A stretch of 64,000 nucleotides of DNA from Bugulina stolonifera. Taxonomy: Eukaryota > Bryozoa > Gymnolaemata > Cheilostomatida > Bugulidae. This document shows positions 1 through 10,015 of this stretch, in pieces (the stretch's first letter is position 1; each line of letters opens with the position of its first letter). Location: contig OW285188.1 in the NCBI GenBank assembly GCA_935421135.1, positions 13,493,233-13,557,232 of the forward strand. The letters are read 5' to 3'. Made by a program: the position numbers and the translations under genes. Under the pieces are notes generated by a model. It was not told the origin of the DNA. It did not search any database and worked only from the letters and a program-made list of their open reading frames with translations.

Positions 1-2889
1 TCCGAAATATGTGCTTTGATTGATTCAACTAACTTACTGCATATTATATATTTTTACTATTCATTTACATTATGTATATAATATAATCTGAGTCCATCAT
101 TATTATTATAACAATAATATAATATACATATACATGTAGTGATAAGAAAATTCAGAATCCTCATACAATTATCTTAGTAGTATAAATTATTACGCAGTAG
201 AAATAATGCATATGATATAATTCAACCTGAGCAAAACTCTTACCAGACTATTCACTACAAAACTATGTGTCCCACATGTAGTGTTGGCTCACAATATAAT
301 AGCGGCTTACATGTATGTGTACATGTAGTACATGTATCTTGCTGGCTTGCTGTAGCCTACATGTATTGCAAGTGATATCCTCGCATTGTTTTGAATATGC
401 ATTTCATAAACAAATGCAGAATAGATGCGGTGCTGTTGACGTTTGAGGCAAACATATAACTTTTCTTCACAAACTATGTTTGGGAGGGCGACATATCATT
501 GCAAAGGAAACCACAGCCAACTTGCTGAATCAACCATAAGGCGTCTATTCGTCCCTCAATTGCTCATGTTGCCTATAATTATTATGATGGTAGTGTCACA
601 TTCTTTTATTTCAACAAACAAACTTACTAATAAAATATCACATCCAATGCACATTGACATACATGATAGACAAGATAGACGTATTGTTAGTTATACGGAA
701 CATAGTAGCTATATAAGCACATCAAGTACAAATTTGAATGAAATATTAATATTTCTACTAATAATACTACTACTGCAGTTTTATGGTAACGTTCATGTCA
801 CTGTAATGTTCCACTGTATGTTCCAATATAAGATGATGAAATTGCTTTAACCTGTAAAGCATGCCGACACTATGAAGCTTGTGGAATGGATGAACCATAT
901 CTAACGGTGGTGGCCGTGTTTCGGTTCCACGAATCATAGTTGAAGTACATGCACATTGTAGTTACCACTGCACCATTCACGGGAGCAATCAATGAACCCC
1001 ATGTACCAGAGGGCATACAGCGTCTACAAACAGAAGTGCAGCGAGACCATGTATAGAATATATCTAAATTTAGTGGCTGGTCATCTAGAACTGAAACTCA
1101 AGTAACTGTTTGCTATAAGGAGCAATGTACAATGTTCACGAAAAGCCTGCAGTGACCGATAGTTTCTACCAATGGAGTATAAATGCTGCACTGGGCTGTG
1201 CTGTGCTGGCTGCTAAGGAGAGCATAACTTCTAACAATAAATTAGTGTAGCTGCCTACTAACTTTGCACTGAGTGTACACACAGGCAGCATAATACCATG
1301 TAGTGCAATATTTGGAGCAATATCAACTCCTGAATTTCTAGTTTAAAACCTCCACTAAGTCATTAAATTGCTACAAGTTAAAATATGGATTCCTAGCGCA
1401 TTACTGGAACACCGGACAAGGTTATTGTCATACTTACCATTAGAAGAAAGAAGGTTAATCCAAGAACGATAGACCAGGAGGTCCAGCATTTAGCTTGGTG
1501 CAGCCTTTGTCTGTGGCCAGCATAGTTTCCTCTCTCTCCTTCATGTCTAGCAATCATAGCATGAACCATACCAATCACACCGCATGGCAGGCAGCAGAAA
1601 ATGGTGGACAGAATACCAAACACATACCAACAGCTAGTCTTGCATTCCTCTTAAAGATTTAACCACATGTACAGTGCATATAACAAGAAATACGCAAACA
1701 TTATTTTGGGATTAGTTGCAGAAGTCCGAAACTTAGATGTCTCAATTCAACTTTTCTTTGACAAATGAGATATAATAAATCAAATACCGAGTAGAAAGAT
1801 GGCTATTTAGGTTGTTTGTGGCTACATCTAATAATACATAAACTTTACCATGAGCATCATTAGACAATGGATCACACAATCTAAAATTCCAAGGTGTTTG
1901 GTATGACATCACATAGTATACATAACATTATAGTCATAACATTCTATGAGATCATGTACACTATACCGCACATAAAGTACGTGTATATAATGAATATTAG
2001 TATTATATTATAATAATGCTGATATACTGATATACCTGTGTTAAAGGTGTGCCATCACTAAGTTGTACAGCAGTATATGCTGGCTGCAACTTCTCCTGTG
2101 TGTTTACAAACTCTGACTTTGTCATGTTTACTATTATTGCAGAAAGAAACTGTCTTACTTCTTAAGAGTTCTCTTTGGAAAGGAACAGAAAACCAATGCA
2201 TTAGATTGTATTATACATAATACGATAATCCAATAGTGAGTCAAAGTCAGGCTATTGAGATACTGTAAAGTAAGGAAAATATGCCTCAGCTAGTAAGCAG
2301 TTACAAAATACATGCGAGGACATGTCTAGATATGTTGTGGTTGGGGTTTTGGGGTAAGAGTAGATAACTTACAAAATAAAGAGAAGACAACTCCCATGTA
2401 GTACGAATTCGCTACAGTATAACATATATGACTATTCTAGCTGTAGCAAGGTACAATGTACTGCTACATGCACTGCATATTATACTTGTACCATGATAAT
2501 TGTAACTGCTATAAAGAAACTATGTATGGTGACAGATGTATAACGAAAGTAAGTTTCAACAAAGTAAAACATTTGCATTTGTTTCGCCCATTTGCCTTAA
2601 CATATACTGTCCTATTTACAATGCAAATAGCTTTAAAACGTCTACTTACATAACTCATGTAAACTGACTTCTGCATATTTGGGGTTGTATTTTTACACAT
2701 TTACATGTTTGTCGTCTGATGCTTCTACTTGATACTTCTACGTGTTTATAATAATATGCTTATACATCAGAAAACCTTCAGAATTTAACGAATTTTCTAA
2801 AAGATGATGTAATACATAACATGTGACATGTTATGGAATGAGCTTACAGTGGACAAGTATTATAGTGACATACAAGTCATTTCTAATCC
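1..2889. repeat. Segmental tandem duplication, unit 1 (contains dispanin gene A)
   Basis: Coding and non-coding sequence here matches 3030-6908 in the same order and orientation, from the window edge to the shared segment near 2745-2889 (matching 6735-6908). It includes the upstream, intronic and downstream DNA of dispanin gene A, so the duplication copied a whole gene block of about 3 kb. The two units have diverged by many substitutions and small indels, so the event is not recent. The left end is cut by the window. Confidence 0.75.
934..2125 (-). CDS. CD225/dispanin (IFITM-like) membrane protein, gene A, three exons
   Basis: Model on the minus strand: exon 1 2125-2036, exon 2 1647-1438, exon 3 1023-934, all phase 0, giving 129 residues. 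Exon 1 (30 aa, starting MTKSEFVNTQEK) ends CAG|gtatat. Exon 2 carries the CD225 core: Cys-Trp-Tyr, the first hydrophobic segment with LPCGVIG, the basic AKC-containing loop and the start of the C-terminal transmembrane helix; it ends ATG|gtaagt. Exon 3 (starting TLYALWYMGF) follows a good acceptor (gtttgtag) and stops after 29 residues. CD225 proteins are small membrane proteins; vertebrate IFITMs act on endosomal membrane fusion, others have trafficking or unknown roles. Two oddities compared with gene B: the exon 2 acceptor appears to have moved 6 nt downstream, and a 13-nt insertion near 945-957 shifts the tail frame and shortens it. Family is secure; function and expression are inference. 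Confidence 0.78.
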
Positions 2890-3862
2890 AAAGGTGTGGG
2901 TGGTATCTGACAGGCAGCTGGTAGTTGCTTATTAGTTAGGTAGGACCCACGGCAGTGTATGCATATTACCTGTATGTGGTATTATATGCATATTCGTCTA
3001 ACTGCATGCAATTATTTTATATCTCTTTCTCCAAAATACATGCCTTGATTTATCCAATTAACTTACTGTATGTTATAATATTATGTTATTAATATTTACC
3101 TCATGAGTTCACCATCAAACTTATTTTACATAAGAATCAAGAAATTTCAACATGCACATACATATCTTATTAGTATAAATTATTACACAGTGGAGATTAG
3201 ATAATTCAACATGAGTAAAACTGTTGCCAGACTATTCACCATAAAACTACATGTATCCCATGTGTAATGTCGGTTCACAATAATAGCGGCTTATGTTTTA
3301 AAAGTATTACCTATGTTCCTGGTTTGTTGTAGCCTACATGTATTGTATTGGGTACCTGCTGTAGCTTACATGTATTGGGTGCATGTATGGAAAAGTGATG
3401 TCCTAACTTTATTTTTATAATATACATTTCATACGTGATGCAGAATGCATGTGGTGCTGTTGATGTTCGAGGCAAACATATAACTTTTCTTCACAAAGCT
3501 ATATTATTGTGATTGTTGTCGCAAAGAAAACCACAGCCATCTTGCTGAATCAAACATAAGGTGGTTATTTCTACTCGTCCCTCAATTGCACACCTATATT
3601 ATGATAGTAGTATCACATTTTTTATTTCAAAGAACAAACTTACTAATAAAATATTACATCCCATACACATTGACATATCATCTGCCCTTGTACTGACCTT
3701 TTTGAATAGCTCTAGACAAGTACTATTCAACAAGCTATTCAGCTGTTTGTTTGGTTTTGGTCAATTTTGGAGATTCTCCCTCTTTAACATCATTGTAATT
3801 TTGCCTTACCTGCACCTTACCACATTTACCACTGTTGGGTTGTGTATATTATACGTTTATTG

Positions 3863-4565
3863 CAGGGGTTCCCAACCTGGAGTACATGTACCCCTAGGGG
3901 TGCATTTTAGAAATCTAAGGGGGTACAAAACAAGTTATCAATTTGAGATACTTTTGACAGTGATTTTCAGTTGAACTATCAGTTATGAATTACCATTATC
4001 TATTACTGAACTGAACTTCTAATGGTTCGCTGATGCAAATGAAGTTGAGCTAAACCAGTGTGAAAGCCATAAAACGCTACAATGATGAAAGTTATATTAC
4101 ATAGTTGTCATTAAATAATTGATAAATAAAAATTTCATGCCATACTGCATTTATCTAACAGTTTAAGTGACACATTTTGTAATAATTTGTGTCTTCACAA
4201 CCTAACATTCAGGCACAGGTCAACTCGCAAAAAACTTTCTAGCACACATCCGTCACAGAATTGCGAACACACCGGCCCATTTTCGTGTGAAAACACAGGT
4301 GTGCCGATGAGCTAGAGATGGTTTCGTTCGGCCAAGCAAAATCTCCCAGGCCAATAGCTCTTGTGGCCTAGGCCGGGCGGCCATCTTGGGATTTTTATTT
4401 GAAACTCAGATTCGTCCAAGAGGTCTCGAAGATACTAATTAAATCAAAGATATCATTGATTAAACACAGTTTTACAAAGGGGTACGTTGTTCGCTACAAA
4501 GGGGTAAATTATTTACTAAATGAATGCTAAGGGGTACATGGATTAAAAAAGGTTGGGAACTCTTG
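3863..4565. mobile_element. Non-autonomous hAT-like DNA transposon
   Basis: The ends are imperfect terminal inverted repeats: CAGGGGTTCCCAACCT at the left and, on the opposite strand, CAAGAGTTCCCAACCT at the right. Both ends are flanked by a perfect 8-bp direct repeat, GTTTATTG (3855-3862 and 4566-4573). An 8-bp target duplication with CAG-type ends is the hAT hallmark. The 703-bp body has no transposase ORF. A second, older MITE-like sequence (4189-4435) sits inside it. Confidence 0.85.
4189..4435. mobile_element. MITE copy nested in the hAT-like element
   Basis: The sequence matches the reverse complement of the element at 17902-18156 over its length, including the shared stretch GTGTGCCGATGAGCTAG. 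Its ends (GTGTCTTC... and ...GAAGATAC) are degraded versions of that element's inverted repeats. Nesting implies it inserted into the hAT-like element, or was captured by it, before that copy arrived here. Confidence 0.65.
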
Positions 4566-5039
4566 GTTTATTGTCATAATACTCTCTGGTGGTGTCTTGG
4601 CATAGTAAAAGGGAAAAGCCTATCTATCTCTCTACTTATATACTATGTCTATTATGTAATACTAACACCTGTCACATAGTTTGTTATGTAATGTACCTAA
4701 ACAAAGGTTAGTACAATTATTATGTAACTCCTATTAGCATGAGGACATAACATCTCTTTCCTCCTTGGTTTGACAAAACAATGTCTATACTAATGTGACT
4801 TGATTACTCTGTAGATCATAGAGGAAAGACTTTTACGAAACATAGTAACATAGTAACTGCTCACCCACATCAAGTACAAGTTTGAATATAATATTGATAT
4901 TTTTATAGATAAACACTGCTACAACTGCAGTTATATGGTAAAGTTCGATATACAGTAATGTTCCACTGTATACATTACAACATACGATGAGAAAATTGCT
5001 TTAGCCTATAAAGCAAGCCAACACAACATGTACTTGTAC

Positions 5040-6309
5040 TCATAGGAAAACTTTTGGAGTGGATGAAGCGGATCCAACGGTGGTGGTGGTGCTTGTTTGG
5101 TTCCATCCATCATAGTTGAAGTAGTGACCACTATACCATCCACCCGGGCAGGCGATGAACCCCATGTACCAGAGGGTGTACAACAACTACAAACAAAAGT
5201 GCGGCGAGGCTATGTATAGAATATATCTAAATTTAGTGGCTGGTCATCTAGAACTGAAATTCAAGGAACTGGTTGCTATAAGGAGGTGGATTCATGTACA
5301 ATGTTCACGAAAAGCCTGCAGGGACCGATAGCTTCTACCAATGGCGGTTTGCAAGGAGTATAAATGTTGCACTGTGCTGTGCTGGCTGCTAAGGAGAGCA
5401 TAACTTCTAACAATAAATTAGTGTAGACAAGGAGTAACTGCGTAGATAACTACTAACTTTGTACTTATTGTGAACATAGGCAGCATAATATCATGTATAT
5501 TTGGAACAGTGCCTGATTTTTCCAGGTCTATAATGAACTTATAACCTTCACTACCTACTATTTGCAAAATTTGTTAACAAGTTAAAATATATACAAGTAT
5601 TCCTAGTGCATTACCAGAACAGGGGACATGGTTATTATCATACATACCATTAGAACAGCAAAGATCAATCCAAGAACGATAGACCAGCAGGTCCAGCATT
5701 TAGCCTGGTGCAGTCTTTGTCTGTGGCCAGCATAGTTCCTTCTCTCTCCCTCATGTTTGGCAATCATAGCATGGACCATACCAATCACACCACATGGCAG
5801 GCAGCAGAAGATGGTGGACAGGATACCCAGCCCATACCAGCAGGTAGTCTGGCATTCCTCTTCCTGATATGAGAATAAGTACACGGCATATAACAGGTTA
5901 TATGAAAAAACTATTTTGAGAATAGTAGTAGAGGTTCGCAACTTATCTGTTTTAATTTATCTTTTCTTTGAGAAATGAGATAATAACAAATAAATATGAG
6001 TAGAAAGATTTTAGGTGTCTATACGTATATAAATTATATGATGCACATCATTAGACAATGGATCACACAGCCAAAAGTCGAAAAATGTTTGGTATCACAT
6101 CACATAGTATACATAATATAGTCATAACATTCTATGAGACCAGCATATAAACTATTACTGCACATATACATGTATATTCATATTAGTTATATTACAATAA
6201 TGCTGATATACTGATATACCTGTGTTAAAGGTGCAGGATCACTAAGTTGTACAGCAGTATATGCAGGCTGTACCTTCTCCTGTGTGTTTACAAACTCTGA
6301 CTTTGTCAT
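5040..6309 (-). CDS. CD225/dispanin (IFITM-like) membrane protein, gene B, three exons
   Basis: Model on the minus strand: exon 1 6309-6220, exon 2 5863-5648, exon 3 5186-5040, all junctions phase 0, 150 residues. Exon 1 begins MTKSEFVNTQEKVQPAYTAV and ends CAG|gtatat. Exon 2 starts after atatcag with EEECQTTCWYGLG and carries the CD225 core (FCCLPCGVIG, AKCWTCWS, second hydrophobic helix), ending ATG|gtatgt. Exon 3 continues the helix (LLYTLWYMGFIACPGGW), then a short Trp/Tyr- and Thr/Ser-containing tail. By family topology the N-terminus and loop face the cytosol and the tail faces the lumen or outside. The Cys pair beside the first hydrophobic segment resembles IFITM palmitoylation sites. 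It is the intact partner of gene A and shows what gene A lost. No stop or frameshift is seen in the chosen exons. Confidence 0.82.
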
Positions 6310-6405
6310 GTTTACTATTATTGTAGAAAGAAACTGTCTTACTTCTTAAGAGTTCTCCTAGCTAATGAACAGAAAACCAATGCGTTATATTGTATTATAT
6401 AATGA

Positions 6406-6436
6406 GTATTGTATTGTATTGTATTGTATTGTATTA
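6406..6436. repeat. (GTATT)n microsatellite
   Basis: About six consecutive copies of a 5-bp unit lie just upstream of dispanin gene B exon 1. Unit 1 of the duplication lacks the expansion, so it arose after the duplication. Confidence 0.9.
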
Positions 6437-6909
6437 TATCATGAGTCAAAGTCAGGCTATTGAGATACTGTAAAGCAAGGAAAATATGCCTCAGCTAGTA
6501 ACCAACACGATGCAAGGTACTGATACCTGCACTGCTACATGTATATAGAAACTGTGTATGATGACAGAAGGATGTATAACAAAAGTAAATTTCAACAAGG
6601 TACAATGTAGAGCATTTGCCTTCACATACACTGTCTTATTTCTAATGCAAAATGATGTAACTACTAACTCATGTAAAATGACTTCTGTATATTTAGGCCT
6701 GTATTTTTACATGTTTGTCACTTGATACTTATTTATGTGTCTATTATACGTTTATAAATCAGAAAACCTCCATAACTTTACCGCAAGGTCTTATAGTTCT
6801 TCTATTTTCTAAAAGATGATGTAACAAGGAACATGTGACAGGTGATGAAATGAGCTTACAGGGAACAAGTATAATAGTGTAGTACAGACATACAAGTCAT
6901 TTCTAATCC

Positions 6910-8073
6910 TTCCTAATAAATACTAATAGTCATGTGACTTTATCCCCGGGATCCTAATTAGTATGGTTTATGTTTAATAAGTTAGATTTTGAAAAGTCCA
7001 GTAAAGTTCATGCAATATCTGTGTATATCCAATGTAATACTGGAGGGAGAGAAGTCAAGCAAAGATACCCACAGCTATCTGTGCTTGTTGTTGAGTAAAA
7101 GCTAGAAGTTGGATAAGGCTAAGAGTTACTAGTATTGGGATAGGCAACTTAGGACATTGAATCTGGTAACACTTGCTTCACCATTGCTATTATGTAATTA
7201 TATTAAAATTTTTATATTATTCATATCAGGTTATTGTAGTATTTATTGTGTCGTTGTTACTCTACCCTGTAGTTGTTCTCTCTTGTTGCTTATGTTTATT
7301 GAGATAACTCTCACTCCTTAGTGTAACCCTATATAACTGAACTACTCAGCATACATGTAACTACTGGTGCTGCATGCAATACATTATTATTTTGCAACCA
7401 TTAAATACAATCAGAGTCGTTTTCTTGTGTCTTCCCAGATTTATATCCCATCATTCATCCAGCTGGTAATACTTAGACTTCAATTCAATTAGTTAATCCA
7501 TACAATGTTGGTAGATGAACCCTAAACATAATAGAGTTGTGTGCCCTTACCCACCTGGCAACACGCTACAGGAAACAATGTTTTAGTGCCCACTTGCACA
7601 TTTCATCTTGGGTGTTTCTTGCACTCTCCCCCCCCCCCCCCCCATATGTACTAAAAAATTTGCCAACTTTGCAACAGCATGTTAGAATTCAATAGTTTCA
7701 ATCGCTAATCTGTAAATTATTGATATTTAATGTGTTTTCATGTGCTGCAAGTCTTTGGTAATGGTATTGGATCGCAAGCAAGTGCTCATGCTAGTTATAA
7801 CAAATTCGCATCTAGAAATCTCTGCAGTTTTCTTTTATCTTGTATCTATTCACATACTATTATTATCAAAGCAAGGAGGCACGGCCTTCCCAGTGAGCAA
7901 AACAAAATGGTCCAAAACATCATTTTAAAAATTTGATCCCTTCCATTGTTTTACACCACCCTCTCCTCCGTCTCTGTTTTCCCACCAAAATGATCTAACC
8001 TAAGCCCTGATCATAGACATGATAACACAATGTAATAAATAAAATCAATGTTATAAATGTAATCATAAAATAC
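6910..8073. other. Intergenic stretch without a recognisable gene
   Basis: Only short, unconvincing ORFs occur on either strand. A run of 16 C residues lies at 7628-7643. No CD225 exon 2 or exon 3 is visible downstream of the orphan exon 1 at 8074-8162, although that is where they would be expected. Confidence 0.6.
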
Positions 8074-8162
8074 CTGTGTTACAGGCTCTCCATCACCATG
8101 TGTTAATGCAGCATATCCTCCCTCATACTTTTGCTGTTCAAACCGAATACAAGTTCGGTCAT
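8074..8162 (-). pseudogene. Orphan dispanin exon 1 (pseudogene fragment)
   Basis: This 89-bp stretch aligns with exon 1 of dispanin gene C (90 bp), sharing CAGCAAAAGTATGAGGG and the end encoding GDGEPVTQ followed by a GT donor. Relative to gene C it is one base short between the ATG and the conserved QQKYEGGY segment, so the ATG is out of frame with the rest. No matching exon 2 is found within the next 1.7 kb on the minus strand. It looks like a decayed or partial gene duplicate. It could still be functional if a different start codon and a distant exon were used, but nothing here supports that. Confidence 0.65.
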
Positions 8163-8862
8163 CTTGGATTTTATCAGAGAAGGAGGAAGCAGTGTAGGAG
8201 TATCAGTTACGCAGGGAGAGAAGACAACTTCACTTTGTAGTGGATTAATTGTTCTGAATAACAATACATCTACATGTATCAGTGATGTCTTTCTATCAGC
8301 TATTTTCATGCTTTTTACAGTGTTACTACATAACGGCTCACTGATTATCACATACATGTAGATGACTCAGAACTTGCTCAGAATCTGCAGTTTCTGATTC
8401 ACCAGCCATATGGACAATTGGAATATTCATATAATATTATTATATAATGCCACAGATTGACAATACTAGTATTCAGAGTTGAAACAATCTGGAAGCAATG
8501 GTATGCACTTCCCTCCCAAAAATCTACTCAAGCTCAAATATTATGTTAGCTACAATTTTCACAATTGGAAAAGATGGTGTATAAACTGCATATGCTGTTT
8601 AGCAGGGGTCTAGTAGGTAACCACCCTGAGACTTCTCAAAGGGAAATAATTGTTACAGCCCTGGCTATAATACCATAATATAATATTATTTGTACTGTCT
8701 GATTATCATGGACATCTTTGAATGAGCTTTTGAGGAAATTACTGCAACAAAGTGTTATTTTATGCTAAAATACATTGTATGCATATTGTAATGGTCAGGA
8801 CATTTGCTTACACAACCTCAGCTTGCCTGATGGACATTATAGCACCCTAAGTGCAGAGTAGT

Positions 8863-9570
8863 TGTCACGGCGCTACTTGTCTAAGTCCTTAAACACTCTG
8901 TACTTACCTACACTTGACTCGTATCCATATTGTTATGCGTGTTTTGACCATACCCTTATAACTACTCCACTCTTATACACTTGTTGTATGCATTACTGAG
9001 CAATTATGTCCTTTTTTATACCCATGTAAAGAGGGCCGACCTCTCAGAATTAGCTGTAATTAATTTTGCACATGATTTGGATGATTTTAAGCATCTTCTG
9101 TTGTACCCGACATGTTTTGGGTCGGCCTCAGGCTTCCGGCCACCATCTTGTTGTGCAATTTCCGGACTACACTACGTCGGCCTTTTTACCAGAACTTTTT
9201 CTGGAAGTTCTAATAGTATATAAAGCACACTGTTTTTATGTTCATTGTCTCAGTTGATGCTTGGATCTCAATATAGATACTTCTATACTACTTAATATAG
9301 AGTCTTCTCTCGTAGTATAGGTCATTCCAGTTGACAAGGTCTTCGACCTTACTTCCCCGAACTGCCTACTAGGACTGAACATACTCTTTCTCAGTATAGC
9401 AAGATAGCATTGACTCGGGACCACATGGGTTGTCTTGAATAGTCATTGGACTACTAGTACCTGTTGATCTTCCATGTAATGAGAAGACCTAGCACCCCTC
9501 ATAGGTTCTTCATTTTGGCAAGGTGGTCGTCTTAGGGCGACATACACACACAACCTCCCAAAACATTACA
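8863..9570 (+). mobile_element. Solo-LTR-like element, copy 1
   Basis: The block is homologous to 17180-17842 across its length. Both start near TGT, end in CATTACA, and contain a TATA box (here TATATAAAG near 9220). The related copy also has an AATAAA signal about 50 bp past its TATA box. This TATA plus poly(A) arrangement, with TG..CA ends and no internal coding region, fits a solo LTR. No clean target duplication is seen at this copy, so its ends are approximate. Confidence 0.55.
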
Positions 9571-10015
9571 ATATAACTCAGCAAACAGTATACACTAGTC
9601 TAGAATATAAAAGAGTTTATTACTGAACAAACTAAGATAATAAATGAATAATAAATAAAAGCAATGCTACCAACTGCTGATACCATGATGGCACAGAGAT
9701 GAAATCATTTGCCGAGGAACAGGCTAACTGTTAGTTTGATTTTTACTGTAGTAACACACAGAAATGAATTCCACTAGTACGAAATAATGAGTCGTAAGCT
9801 TTATTAAAAAATAGAAATACACCACTTATGATAATATAGTAGGAGGTATAAAAAAGCACTGAAAAGGATGAGTTGGCAACAGTTTTAGCTGCATACAGTT
9901 TGATAAAGTTATTTCATAAGTATGTCAATATTGAAGTACGAGGAGGAAATCGCTCAGTTGAACATGACGTAATACTCGTATTACCCATAGAGTGGAATGT
10001 GGATGATTTAGCTGT

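Larger units (their letters stand above)
3030..6908. repeat. Segmental tandem duplication, unit 2 (contains dispanin gene B)
   Basis: This is the second copy of the block at 1-2889. It is longer mainly because about 1.1 kb (about 3680-4810) interrupts the homology; that insert contains the hAT-like element at 3863-4565. The spacer 2890-3029 between units shows nothing recognisable. Confidence 0.72.

Noticed and set aside
443..850. Plus-strand 135-codon ORF in duplication unit 1
   Set aside because: The homologous stretch of unit 2 does not keep the frame open, so there is no sign of coding constraint.
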